A DNA stretch of 15,569 bases from JBJXDT01 sp046153505 (GTDB taxonomy: Bacteria > Pseudomonadota > Gammaproteobacteria > Burkholderiales > Methylophilaceae), in NCBI GenBank assembly GCA_046153505.1, contig JBJXDT010000075.1, positions 1 to 15,569 of the forward strand. Reading direction: 5' to 3'. Every line of letters begins with the position of its first letter. Position 1 is the stretch's first letter. The position numbers and the translations under genes are program-made. The notes under the pieces are model-generated. The model was not told where the DNA came from. It saw only the letters and a list, made by a program, of their open reading frames with translations, and searched no databases. This document shows positions 1 through 7,396 of the stretch, one piece after another.

Positions 1-726
1 AGTTTGTTTGCTTAGCTTTTCACCATTGGCGTTTAGTGCTATTGGCACATGCGCATAAGCGGGTGTAGAAAAATTGAGTAGTTGTTGCAAATAAATTTGC
101 CGTGGTGTGGAATCGAGCAAATCTGAGCCGCGTACGATATGTGTTACGCCTTGATAAAAATCATCCACTACCACAGCAAGCTGGTAAGCAAACAATCTAT
201 CGGCGCGCTTAAGCACAAAATCGCCGATTTCTGTTGCCAAATTTTGATTGATGTGACCTTGAATTTTGTCTTTAAATCTAAACATTTGATTGGGAGTGAC
301 TGCTCTGAGAGCCGCATGAATATTAGGTCTTGGAGTATGCGTTAAGCAGGTTTTAGGATAGACTTTACCTTCTAAACCACTCGTCAGCGCTGAATCTGCA
401 ATTTCTTTACGGCTACAAGTGCATTGATAAACTAAGTTTTTTTGTTGCAGAACATTGAGCGCTTCTTGGTATGCATCGGTGCGATTGCTTTGATAAATCA
501 CTTCGCCATCCCAGGCAAAACCAAAGGCTTCCAATGTACATAAAATATCAGCAGCAGCTCCTTTTACTTCGCGTGGTTTGTCTAAATCCTCCATGCGTAA
601 TAGCCATTTGCCTTTATTTACTTTGGCTTCCAAAAAGCTGGCTAAAGCTGCAACTAGCGAACCAAAGTGCAACGGTCCAGTGGGAGATGGTGCGAAACGT
701 CCAATATACTGATTGCTGCTGCTCAT
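1..726 (-). CDS. gluQRS: Glutamyl-Q tRNA(Asp) synthetase, 3' end cut off by window edge
   Basis: This is a truncated class I aminoacyl-tRNA synthetase paralogue. The family activates glutamate and attaches it to queuosine at the wobble position of tRNA(Asp). It lacks the anticodon-binding domain of true GluRS. I translated 242 codons from the ATG at 726. The N-terminus has FAPSPTGPLHFGS (residues 11-23), which contains the HIGH-type motif. RMEDLDKPR (44-52) follows. A zinc site of the GluQRS type is visible: Cys102-x-Cys104, Tyr123 and Cys127. The KMSKS-like motif EKLSKQT lies just before the left edge. The family is about 290-300 residues long, so roughly 50 C-terminal residues lie outside the window. 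The start codon shares one base with the stop of the upstream DUF3301 gene (TAATG), so translation is probably coupled. Full-length GluRS is unlikely, given the zinc-site spacing and the early KMSKS. Confidence 0.95.
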   Translation of the reverse strand, partial: MSSSNQYIGRFAPSPTGPLHFGSLVAALASFLEAKVNKGKWLLRMEDLDKPREVKGAAADILCTLEAFGFAWDGEVIYQSNRTDAYQEALNVLQQKNLVYQCTCSRKEIADSALTSGLEGKVYPKTCLTHTPRPNIHAALRAVTPNQMFRFKDKIQGHINQNLATEIGDFVLKRADRLFAYQLAVVVDDFYQGVTHIVRGSDLLDSTPRQIYLQQLLNFSTPAYAHVPIALNANGEKLSKQT

Positions 727-1040
727 TAGTGAACTGATTGTAAATACGGTGGAATATGCCAGTTTTGCAATTGCGTACCCAGTAGTTGTAGGTTACATTC
801 CAGTCGGCTTACGCCATCTGCACTGACCTCAAATGTATAAAAGCGCACAAGTTGCGCATGACCACGGCTATCGCGGCCTAACCAGATTTTGTTGCAGGCG
901 ACAGTTTCATCGAGCAGTTGGAGTTGGCACCGCTGCGCAAGCTCACGCCCAATTTTGGTTGCAATCTCACGTTTGGCGATAGAATCTTGCCAAATCCAAC
1001 CTATTAACAACAGAATAACAAGCAAAAAAGTTTCGAGCAT
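726..1040 (-). CDS. DUF3301 family small membrane protein
   Basis: This is a 104-residue protein with one N-terminal hydrophobic segment (about residues 3-17, LETFLLVILLLIGWIW). A soluble part of about 85 residues follows. The pattern after the anchor is typical of DUF3301: a basic helix (AKREIATKIGRELAQRC), then QLLDETVA, then a strand-rich region containing VRFYTFEVSADG. The function of the family is unknown. The hydrophobic N-terminus looks like an uncleaved anchor. It begins at the ATG at 1038-1040, with no strong Shine-Dalgarno sequence upstream. Its TAA stop overlaps the gluQRS start by one base, so the two genes form a coupled minus-strand operon. That pairing is the only functional hint the window gives. 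Confidence 0.85.
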   Translation of the reverse strand: MLETFLLVILLLIGWIWQDSIAKREIATKIGRELAQRCQLQLLDETVACNKIWLGRDSRGHAQLVRFYTFEVSADGVSRLECNLQLLGTQLQNWHIPPYLQSVH

Positions 1041-1049
1041 AATTTTTTA

Positions 1050-1079
1050 TTGTTTAACTTTAGATGTATACACTATAAT
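1050..1079 (+). promoter_or_regulatory. Possible sigma-70 promoter for the 1153 gene
   Basis: TATAAT, a perfect -10 hexamer, lies at 1074-1079. TTGTTT at 1050-1055 is a weak -35 with an 18-bp spacer. The site lies in the 112-bp divergent gap between the DUF3301 gene and the plus-strand gene that starts at 1153. The rightward assignment rests mainly on the -10. I could not identify a convincing promoter on the opposite strand. Confidence 0.4.
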
Positions 1080-1152
1080 AAGTTGGGTGAAATATGATAG
1101 TTTTCAATAGATTATGCAGTAAAATTTATAAAATTAATTAAGTGGCTATTTA

Positions 1153-1827
1153 GTGACTATTCAAGAGCGTGAACAGCAAGCATTAGAAGTCTATATCAAA
1201 CTGCTGACTAGAAAAGGGTTTGGTCCGGAAACTTTTGTACAACGTATCAATTTTTTAAACAGATTGATGCCTTTGCTTGCAGATAAAACACCCGTGGGCG
1301 GTGAATACCGTTTGGTGCTAGAAGCCCTTATGGATAAGGTTACTGAGGCAGACTGGCCAGAAAGCTTGATCATTGCACGCGAGTATTATCCGTTTTGGAT
1401 AAATGATTTAAAAGCTGTCGCGAATTTAAGTAAAAGTGTAACAAAGGATGCTCTGCCAATTGAATGGAAACCAACAGAGGTGGCATTAATGACACTTTGG
1501 TATGCTGCAGATGAAGAGAAATTTGGTACAGCGGACAGTTGGGCACTTAAAGCTTACACAAAAGCATTGCGAAACGAAAATGCTGAACAGACTTTGATTG
1601 ATACGCGGCTTAAGCTTTCGAAGATTCTTCTAATGCGCTTAAAAGACGCACCTGACCGGAATAACAAGGCTTACCGCACCGTAGTAGATGCAACATTGCC
1701 GTTATTCGAAGTTAAAAAAAATCGGCGTTTATTTTTGGTGGTGGTGCGCGAATTTTTCCATTTCTGGGCGGGAAACCCAGAAGCAGAGAAATATATCCTC
1801 AATAACAACACGGTGAGCATGCTTTAA
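1153..1827 (+). CDS. Hypothetical helical protein with an apparent internal duplication
   Basis: I do not recognise this 224-residue protein. It has no signal peptide, no long hydrophobic segment and no cysteine, and it looks soluble, cytoplasmic and mainly alpha-helical. The GTG at 1153 is the only usable start, because an in-frame TAA lies at 1135-1137. The ribosome-binding site is weak. Two segments resemble each other. Residues 52-82 begin with YR and end in AREYYPFW. Residues 174-205 begin with YR and end in VREFFHFW. The aligned blocks are 31 and 32 residues long, which suggests an ancient duplication. The last bases of the gene overlap the distal NtrC-like site of the amtB control region. 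The gene is probably expressed from its own promoter and may or may not be read together with amtB. No function can be assigned from sequence. Confidence 0.75.
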   Translation: MTIQEREQQALEVYIKLLTRKGFGPETFVQRINFLNRLMPLLADKTPVGGEYRLVLEALMDKVTEADWPESLIIAREYYPFWINDLKAVANLSKSVTKDALPIEWKPTEVALMTLWYAADEEKFGTADSWALKAYTKALRNENAEQTLIDTRLKLSKILLMRLKDAPDRNNKAYRTVVDATLPLFEVKKNRRLFLVVVREFFHFWAGNPEAEKYILNNNTVSML

Positions 1828-1866
1828 TTTGGTGCAATGCACTTTCAATAGCACTTAAATGGTGCA
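1821..1866 (+). promoter_or_regulatory. Tandem NtrC-type enhancer sites upstream of amtB
   Basis: The proximal site at 1851-1866 reads GCAC-TTAAA-TGGTGCA and matches the known NtrC consensus GCAC-N5-TGGTGC at every defined base. The distal site at 1821-1836 reads GCTT-TAATT-TGGTGCA, with one good half and one degenerate half. The two TGGTGCA boxes start at 1830 and 1860, exactly 30 bp or about three helical turns apart. That places two NtrC dimers on the same face of the DNA, as at enterobacterial glnA. They are centred about 115 and 85 bp before the expected transcription start, which suits an enhancer. The distal site overlaps the end of the preceding gene. Confidence 0.8.
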
Positions 1867-1917
1867 TAATTTTCCACTTCAATTTTACTTAGTCCTTTCA
1901 AATCAGCCACTTAATTT

Positions 1918-1934
1918 TTGGCGTATTTTTTGCT
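1918..1934 (+). promoter_or_regulatory. Sigma-54 (RpoN) promoter of amtB
   Basis: The sequence TTGGCGTATTTTTTGCT carries the essential GG at 1920-1921 (-24) and GC at 1932-1933 (-12). Exactly ten bases separate them, as in the RpoN consensus TTGGCACN5TTGCT. Transcription should start near 1945 and give a leader of about 40 nt. A strong Shine-Dalgarno sequence, AGGGGGAG, lies just before the ATG at 1985. With the NtrC sites upstream, this predicts expression when nitrogen is limiting. Confidence 0.85.
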
Positions 1935-1984
1935 GGTCAATTTGCGATTTTCATAAAATATAAAATAGTTTTTAGGGGGAGAGC

Positions 1985-3181
1985 ATGGAACACTTAGTTT
2001 CTGCAAGTGATGTGTTATTTGTATTGCTGGGCGCGATTATGATTCTGGCAATGCATGGTGGTTTTGCATTTTTGGAGTTGGGCACTGTTCGAAACAAAAA
2101 TCAAGTGAATGCCTTGGTTAAAATATTGGTAGATTTTTGTATGTCTACTATCGCTTACTTTTTCATTGGTTACAGTATCGCGTATGGCGTTAGTTTTTAT
2201 AGTGGCGCTGACGTGCTGGCCGCTAAAAATGGTTATGAATTAGTTAAGTTCTTCTTTTTGTTAACATTTGCAGCAGCAATTCCAGCGATTGTGTCTGGTG
2301 GCATTGCAGAGCGTGCGAAATTTAACCCGCAGTTGGCAGCTACTTTTGCGTTAGTTGCTTTTGTGTATCCATTTTTTGAAGGTATTGCGTGGAATAAGCA
2401 TTACGGCGTTCAAGATTGGCTAGTCAGTCAGTTTGGTTTTGCTTTTCATGATTTCGCAGGATCCGTCGTTGTGCACGCGATGGGCGGTTGGATTGGCCTG
2501 GCAGCGGTGATTTTGCTAGGCGCGCGCAATGGCCGTTACAGCAAGGATGGACATTTGCACGCCTACCCGCCGTCAAATATTCCATTCCTAGCTTTGGGCG
2601 CATGGATACTAACAGTAGGCTGGTTCGGCTTTAATGTGATGTCAGCGCAAAGCATTCAAGGAATTTCTGGCCTAGTGGCTGTGAATTCGCTAATGGCAAT
2701 GGTTGGTGGCACCTTAGCTGCGCTCGTGATGGGCAAAAACGACCCTGGATTTGTACACAATGGACCACTGGCAGGTTTGGTTGCAGTTTGTGCGGGTTCT
2801 GATGTGATGCACCCACTTGGTGCACTTGCCACTGGAGTGGTAGCAGGTGTTTTGTTTGTATGGGCATTCACCATGACGCAAAACCGTTTAAAAATTGATG
2901 ACGTATTAGGTGTTTGGCCATTGCATGGCTTATGTGGTGCATGGGGTGGATTAGCAGCAGGAATTTTTGGCGCAAAAGCGCTAGGCGGAATGGGTGGTGT
3001 TAGTTTTGCCTCCCAACTTGCAGGAACGCTACTTGGTATTGCAATTGCGCTTGCTGGGGGTTTTGTTGTCTATGGTTTGCTCAAGCAATTTATTGGGATT
3101 CGTTTAGATACTGAAGATGAGTTTAACGGTGCAGATTTAAGTATTCATAAAATTGGTTCCACGCCTGGTGGTGAGGCATAA
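1985..3181 (+). CDS. amtB: Ammonium transporter (Amt/MEP/Rh family)
   Basis: This is an inner-membrane channel that takes up ammonium as a trimer. The 398-residue protein starts directly with the first membrane helix and shows no cleavable signal peptide, unlike E. coli AmtB. By alignment to E. coli AmtB by eye, the key residues are present: the two external-gate phenylalanines at F95 (in FLLTFAAA) and F216 (in GWFGFN), the conserved aspartate D156 in DFAG, and the pore twin histidines H164 (VVVHAMGG) and H314 (WPLHGLCG). The C-terminal cytoplasmic tail (GADLSIH) resembles the segment that contacts GlnK/GlnB. The gene lies behind a sigma-54 promoter and two NtrC sites and is followed by a hairpin terminator, so it looks monocistronic. 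No glnK is adjacent, although glnK-amtB pairs are common. A PII protein encoded elsewhere would have to control it. It could be named amt rather than amtB, but its transporter identity is secure. Confidence 0.96.
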   Translation: MEHLVSASDVLFVLLGAIMILAMHGGFAFLELGTVRNKNQVNALVKILVDFCMSTIAYFFIGYSIAYGVSFYSGADVLAAKNGYELVKFFFLLTFAAAIPAIVSGGIAERAKFNPQLAATFALVAFVYPFFEGIAWNKHYGVQDWLVSQFGFAFHDFAGSVVVHAMGGWIGLAAVILLGARNGRYSKDGHLHAYPPSNIPFLALGAWILTVGWFGFNVMSAQSIQGISGLVAVNSLMAMVGGTLAALVMGKNDPGFVHNGPLAGLVAVCAGSDVMHPLGALATGVVAGVLFVWAFTMTQNRLKIDDVLGVWPLHGLCGAWGGLAAGIFGAKALGGMGGVSFASQLAGTLLGIAIALAGGFVVYGLLKQFIGIRLDTEDEFNGADLSIHKIGSTPGGEA

Positions 3182-3198
3182 GCAATTGTTATGACAGT

Positions 3199-3223
3199 AA
3201 AAGGCGCAATTTGCGCCTTTTTT
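3199..3223 (+). terminator. Rho-independent terminator after amtB, probably bidirectional
   Basis: The 9-bp stem AAAAGGCGC / GCGCCTTTT with loop AATTT is followed by a run of six T (3218-3223). It lies 18 bases after the amtB stop and 17 before the end of the converging GGDEF gene. On the minus strand the same hairpin also ends in a short T run, so it can stop transcription from both sides. Confidence 0.9.
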
Positions 3224-3239
3224 ATTTCATATAATTTAC

Positions 3240-4229
3240 CTAGAAAAGCTCTACTTCACCTGTATTTTCGTTGTGCACCAGCAAACCCTTGCTAATCAAC
3301 TCTTCGTGTTGGCATACTTGGTTTCTACCATTATTTTTAGCGTGATATAGTGCTGTATCCGCGCGGTCAATCAGTTTTGTTGAAAGGTCAAATTCATCAA
3401 TTTTAGTAAAGCCGCAACTTACATTCACTTTGCCCACTTGCGGAAAGTTGTAATTTTCAATATTTTTTCTAAACCGATTCAAAACTAAAGCCATTGCTTC
3501 GTCAGAAGGGCAGTGGAAAAGACCTACGAACTCTTCACCACCGAATCTGAACAATAGGTCATTATCTCTAAAAGTACTCATCATAACTTGTGAAAACAAA
3601 AGCAGTACTTCGTCACCAATCAAGTGGCCATATGTATCATTAACGCGTTTGAAATGATCGATGTCAAAAATTGCCAGATAAGCTGAATCTTGATTACTAA
3701 CGTTGCTTTTGGCGTGAATATTTTTCGAATTACTAATAATGCCGCTAATTTTTTGATCGAAAGTTTTTCTATTGAGCATGCCAGTGAGAGTGTCGCGCTC
3801 ATTTTCATTCATTAAACTCACAAAATTATTATAAATTTTAAGAATCATAATAGTAAGCAGATGATCGTATGATTCCTTTTCCGCTTCTACTTTAATGACG
3901 CCTATAGTCCGATTTTTTGAGCTTATCAAAGGGAATAAAATGATGTCTTTTTCATCCCGCTTAGCGAATATGGTGTTACCGCTCATTAGACATTCTTTCA
4001 GAGCAAATAAAAGTCCATCAGGAATTTTATCCGCCTGCTCAATCTTGTCATTCAATCGGTTGGAACGATTTGCTGTTTCAATTTTATCTGCATGATATAA
4101 CTGCATGGTTTCAGGGGCGGCCAGCTTAAACAGAGTCTGCGCTAGCGCCAATTCCAGTCCATTAGACTCCCTCTCGCTAGTGAGCGAGATAATTCCTTCT
4201 AAAATGGCGTGGATTTTATCTTGTGGCAT
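3240..4229 (-). CDS. Diguanylate cyclase with N-terminal GAF-like domain
   Basis: This enzyme is predicted to make cyclic di-GMP from two GTP. I chose the ATG at 4227-4229, giving 329 residues. A longer reading from 4382 would run into the divergent ispD coding region and adds 51 residues without a recognisable domain. Residues 1 to about 140 look like a GAF-type sensor (ending LFPLISSKNRTIGVIKVE), with no membrane segment, so the protein should be cytoplasmic. The GGDEF domain begins at DTLTGMLNRKTF (146-157). It continues with FDIDHFKRVND (188-198) and GGEEF (230-234, the active-site signature), then ADTALYHAKNNGRN (290-303). An RxxD inhibitory site (R221, D224) sits nine residues before GGEEF, so product inhibition is expected. 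No EAL or HD-GYP domain is present. The ligand of the sensor domain is unknown. It converges with amtB and diverges from ispD. Confidence 0.92.
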   Translation of the reverse strand: MPQDKIHAILEGIISLTSERESNGLELALAQTLFKLAAPETMQLYHADKIETANRSNRLNDKIEQADKIPDGLLFALKECLMSGNTIFAKRDEKDIILFPLISSKNRTIGVIKVEAEKESYDHLLTIMILKIYNNFVSLMNENERDTLTGMLNRKTFDQKISGIISNSKNIHAKSNVSNQDSAYLAIFDIDHFKRVNDTYGHLIGDEVLLLFSQVMMSTFRDNDLLFRFGGEEFVGLFHCPSDEAMALVLNRFRKNIENYNFPQVGKVNVSCGFTKIDEFDLSTKLIDRADTALYHAKNNGRNQVCQHEELISKGLLVHNENTGEVELF

Positions 4230-4293
4230 TGTTAAAGTTTTAGCATAGTCTCTCGCAGTATTATCCTTATTTAAGATAAATCCAAATTGAGAA

Positions 4294-4322
4294 TTAACAC
4301 TACTATATTTACTTAGTTTTAT
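4294..4322 (+). promoter_or_regulatory. Possible sigma-70 promoter for the ispD operon
   Basis: TTAACA at 4294-4299 (5 of 6 matches to -35) and TTTTAT at 4317-4322 (4 of 6 matches to -10) are separated by 17 bp. They lie in the 138-bp divergent gap between the GGDEF gene start and ispD. This is the best-scoring pair I found there by eye, but the region is AT-rich and chance matches are easy. Confidence 0.35.
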
Positions 4323-4367
4323 GTTTTGCCCATATATGCTTGTTACGCACCATGGTAAAATTAGCTG

Positions 4368-5069
4368 ATGCAAAAATTTCACGTCATCATTCCTGCAGCT
4401 GGGGTTGGTAATCGCATGGCAAATGTATTGCCGAAGCAGTATTTGCAGCTTGATGGTAAGCCGATGATTTCACATGTGATTCAGGTTTTTTTTAATAATC
4501 CGCGTATTGTCAGTATCCATTTGGCGTTAAGCCCACTAGATGATTTTTGGCGCACTTTGACGCTTAATCCAGAGAGTAAATTGCATCTCCATTACACTGG
4601 GGGCGAAAGTCGATCTGACACAGTGTTGAATACATTGCAGGCTGTAGATGTAGAGGATCAAGATTGGATTTTGGTGCACGATGCTGCTAGGCCTGGATTA
4701 AGTGCTACTTTGCTTGAACATTTACTAGATTCGCTGGAAAACGATGAAGTAGGTGGCTTATTGGCGATGCCCGTGGCAGATACGCTGAAAAAATCGGACG
4801 AAAAAAATCGCGTGGAAACTACTGTTTCGCGCCAAAGTTTGTGGCAAGCGCAAACGCCGCAAATGTTTCGTTATGCCACTCTCAAAAAAGCGCTAAGTGA
4901 GTTTGATGGTAGCGCTACTGATGAGGCGGAAGCCATTGAGGCACTGGGATTGCTGCCTAAGTTAGTGCAGGGCGAGTTGAGTAATTTGAAGGTAACATAC
5001 CCGCAGGATTTGGCAGTTTTGGAAGCGCTTTTTGAGAAAAATATTGTCAAACAAAAGGAGCAAGCATAA
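4368..5069 (+). CDS. ispD: 2-C-methyl-D-erythritol 4-phosphate cytidylyltransferase
   Basis: This is the third enzyme of the MEP isoprenoid pathway. It joins CTP and MEP to give CDP-methylerythritol and pyrophosphate. The 233-residue length is normal for the family. The nucleotide loop PAAGVGNRM (9-17) followed by PKQY (22-25) is intact. GGESRSD (78-84) and VHDAARP (103-109) are present, as is the loop around R155 in SRQSLWQAQTPQMF, equivalent to E. coli R157. K208 in NLKVTYPQD matches E. coli K213. The ATG at 4368 follows only a weak ribosome-binding site. Its stop overlaps the ispF start by one base (TAATG), so the two genes are almost certainly co-translated. Confidence 0.97.
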   Translation: MQKFHVIIPAAGVGNRMANVLPKQYLQLDGKPMISHVIQVFFNNPRIVSIHLALSPLDDFWRTLTLNPESKLHLHYTGGESRSDTVLNTLQAVDVEDQDWILVHDAARPGLSATLLEHLLDSLENDEVGGLLAMPVADTLKKSDEKNRVETTVSRQSLWQAQTPQMFRYATLKKALSEFDGSATDEAEAIEALGLLPKLVQGELSNLKVTYPQDLAVLEALFEKNIVKQKEQA

Positions 5070-5542
5070 TGCGTATTGGGCATGGCTTCGACGTGCACGC
5101 CCTAGTTGCAGGTCGCAAATGCATTATTGGTGGTGTGGAAATCGCGCATGAAAAAGGCTTAGATGGCCATTCAGACGCTGATGTTTTGTTGCATGCGATT
5201 TCTGATGCCTTGCTGGGTGCTGCGGCTTTTGGCGATATTGGTAAACATTTCCCACCATCGGATGCTGCTTATAAAAATGCCGATTCGCGTGATTTATTGC
5301 GCCGCGTGGTGGCATTACTTAAAGCCAAAAATTTCAGCGTGAATAATATTGATGCCACCGTGATTTGCGAGGCACCCAAGCTTGCTTCGCATACAGCGCA
5401 AATGTGCGCCAATATTGCCGCAGATTGCAATATCGAAGTGAGCCAAGTTAATATTAAAGCCACCACTACTGAAAAGCTTGGCTTCACAGGTCGTGGCGAA
5501 GGCATCGCTGCTGAAGCCGTCTGCACCATTAAGCTGCTGTAG
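5069..5542 (+). CDS. ispF: 2-C-methyl-D-erythritol 2,4-cyclodiphosphate synthase
   Basis: This is a homotrimeric enzyme that cyclises CDP-methylerythritol 2-phosphate to MEcPP, releasing CMP. It is the fifth step of the MEP pathway. The 157-residue length is typical. The metal ligands D8 and H10 (in GHGFDVH) and H42 (in HSDADVLLHA) are present. GDIGKHFPPSD (55-65) and the C-terminal KATTTEKLGFTGRGEGIAAEAV motif, which lines the cytidine pocket, are also intact. It is coupled to ispD by the one-base overlap. The ABC exporter gene starts 18 bp after its stop, so transcription probably continues. Confidence 0.98.
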   Translation: MRIGHGFDVHALVAGRKCIIGGVEIAHEKGLDGHSDADVLLHAISDALLGAAAFGDIGKHFPPSDAAYKNADSRDLLRRVVALLKAKNFSVNNIDATVICEAPKLASHTAQMCANIAADCNIEVSQVNIKATTTEKLGFTGRGEGIAAEAVCTIKLL

Positions 5543-5560
5543 CCAAAATTAAAATCCACT

Positions 5561-7387
5561 ATGTTTAAATGGTTCGAAAACCTCGTTAATCCCTTCCCGC
5601 AGCATGAGGTACATAAGCCACCAAAACGTTTTTGGGCGTTTGCTTGGGCGTGCACAAAGGGTATGCGCCCCTATGTCCTAGGTATGATGTTGTTTACCGG
5701 AATGATTGGTGCATTCGAAGGCTTTTTGTTTGCGCTGATAGGCCGCGTGGTTGATAAGCTTAGCCATGTTTCACCTCTTACCATGTGGGCACAAAATAGC
5801 TCGGAGCTGATTTGGCTGGGCGTTATTTTGATTGGTAGTACTTTCCTAATTGGCGCACAAACGCTGCTTAAGCACCAAAGTTTGGCTGGCAATTTCCCTA
5901 TGCGCTTACGTTGGGATTTTCACCGCTTGATGTTACAACAAAGCATGAGTTTTTACCAAGATGAATTCGCAGGTCGCGTTTCGGCTAAAGTGATGCAAAC
6001 CGCACTGGCTATGCGCGACATGTGGTTTATTCTGACTGATATTTTGGTGTATGTGGTGACCTATCTTGGCACTATGGTCTTAGTGGCTGGAAGCTTTCAC
6101 CCATGGTTGATGGTGCCTTTAGTCTCGTGGTTGGTGCTTTACGGCAGCAGTATGTTTTACTTTGTGCCGCAGCTCAGCAAGCTCTCACGCATGCAGGCCG
6201 ATGCGCGAAGCATGATGACTGGGCGTATTACAGATGCATATACCAACATCAGCACGGTTAAGCTTTTTTCTCACGCCGGCCGCGAGGCGGGCTATGCGCA
6301 AGGCGCCATGCATGAGTTTTTAGGCACGGTGCACAACCAAATGCGTTTGGTAAGTATTATCGAAACGCTTAATCACCTTTTGAATATGCTGCTGATTGTG
6401 AGCGGCGGCGGTGTCGCGTTGTGGTTGTGGAGTAAAGGGGAGGTTGGCGCAGGTGGTGTGGCAGCATTTACCGCCATGAGTCTGCGTTTAAACGGTATTT
6501 CTCATTGGGTGATGTGGGAGATGACCTCACTCTACGAGCAAATAGGCACTGTGCAAGATGGTATGAATACACTTGCAGAGCCACACAGCATCCTCGATGT
6601 GCCGCAAGCAAAACCATTAAGCGTGACACAAGGGCTGGTGGATTTTTCGCAGGTAGAATTTGCCTATGCCAATCAAAAAAACCTGTTACAACAGTTTGAG
6701 ATGCACATTGCGGCGGGTGAAAAAGTGGGTTTAGTAGGGCGTTCTGGCGCGGGAAAATCAACGATTGTTAACTTGCTGCTGCGCTTTTATGACATTCAAG
6801 ATGGCGAAATTTTGATTGATAAGCAAAACATAAAATCAGTCACACAAAATAGTTTGCGCGCTCATATCGGCATGGTCACGCAAGATACCTCTTTGTTGCA
6901 CCGTAGCGTGCGCGACAATATTCTGTATGGTCGCCCAGATGCAACAGAAGAGGAGATGATAGCCGCCGCAAAACGTGCCGAAGCGCATGACTTCATTATA
7001 AATCTGCGTGACGCCAAAGGCCGTGTTGGCTATGACGCGCATGTGGGCGAGCGCGGCGTTAAGCTCTCTGGCGGGCAACGCCAGCGTATTGCCATAGCGC
7101 GTGTGATGCTTAAAGATGCACCAATTTTACTTTTAGACGAGGCTACAAGCGCGCTGGATAGTGAAGTAGAAGCAGTGATACAGGAGAGTTTGTATGATCT
7201 GATGCAAGGCAAAACGGTCGTGGCGATTGCACATCGTTTATCTACCATTGCCGCCATGGATAGGTTGATTGTGCTTGATCAGGGTAAAATTGTGGAAGAA
7301 GGTACACATAAACAGTTGCTTAAGCAAAAAGGCTTGTATGCGAGCCTATGGGCGCGTCAAAGTGGCGGCTTTTTGGCTGAAGATTAG
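5561..7387 (+). CDS. ABCB-type ABC exporter, fused membrane and ATPase domains
   Basis: This 608-residue half-transporter would act as a homodimer in the inner membrane. The membrane domain spans about residues 38-330, with hydrophobic helices near 38-60, 83-100, 155-175, 180-202 and 270-292. The ATPase domain has Walker A GRSGAGKST (393-401), Q-loop Q441, signature LSGGQRQR (502-509), Walker B ILLLDE (522-527) followed by ATSALD, and H-loop H558 in AHRLST. All catalytic residues are present. The layout resembles MsbA and multidrug exporters, but no substrate can be read from the sequence. I would not call it msbA, because no lipid A gene such as lpxK is nearby. The ribosome-binding site is poor. 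Its TAG stop lies 9 bp before the next gene, whose Shine-Dalgarno sequence overlaps it, so the two are likely co-transcribed. Confidence 0.93.
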   Translation: MFKWFENLVNPFPQHEVHKPPKRFWAFAWACTKGMRPYVLGMMLFTGMIGAFEGFLFALIGRVVDKLSHVSPLTMWAQNSSELIWLGVILIGSTFLIGAQTLLKHQSLAGNFPMRLRWDFHRLMLQQSMSFYQDEFAGRVSAKVMQTALAMRDMWFILTDILVYVVTYLGTMVLVAGSFHPWLMVPLVSWLVLYGSSMFYFVPQLSKLSRMQADARSMMTGRITDAYTNISTVKLFSHAGREAGYAQGAMHEFLGTVHNQMRLVSIIETLNHLLNMLLIVSGGGVALWLWSKGEVGAGGVAAFTAMSLRLNGISHWVMWEMTSLYEQIGTVQDGMNTLAEPHSILDVPQAKPLSVTQGLVDFSQVEFAYANQKNLLQQFEMHIAAGEKVGLVGRSGAGKSTIVNLLLRFYDIQDGEILIDKQNIKSVTQNSLRAHIGMVTQDTSLLHRSVRDNILYGRPDATEEEMIAAAKRAEAHDFIINLRDAKGRVGYDAHVGERGVKLSGGQRQRIAIARVMLKDAPILLLDEATSALDSEVEAVIQESLYDLMQGKTVVAIAHRLSTIAAMDRLIVLDQGKIVEEGTHKQLLKQKGLYASLWARQSGGFLAED

Positions 7388-7396
7388 GAGAAAGTT

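Noticed and set aside
471..737. Plus-strand open frame of 88 codons
   Set aside because: It lies antisense to gluQRS, which has clear family motifs across the same bases.
1829..1842. GTGCAATGCAC palindrome as an independent operator
   Set aside because: It overlaps the TGGTGCA box of the distal NtrC-like site, which explains it in context.
2631..2874. Overlapping minus-strand open frames inside amtB
   Set aside because: They are antisense to conserved membrane helices of the transporter and have no start signals.
3199..3223. Hairpin considered as a riboswitch or operator
   Set aside because: Simple GC stem, short loop and T run between converging genes fit a terminator best.
4230..4382. 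N-terminal extension of the GGDEF protein up to the ATG at 4382
   Set aside because: It would overlap the divergent ispD start, use the intergenic promoter region as coding sequence, and adds no recognisable domain.
5561..7387. Naming the ABC exporter msbA
   Set aside because: ATPase motifs are shared by all ABCB exporters, and no lipid A biosynthesis gene is adjacent.
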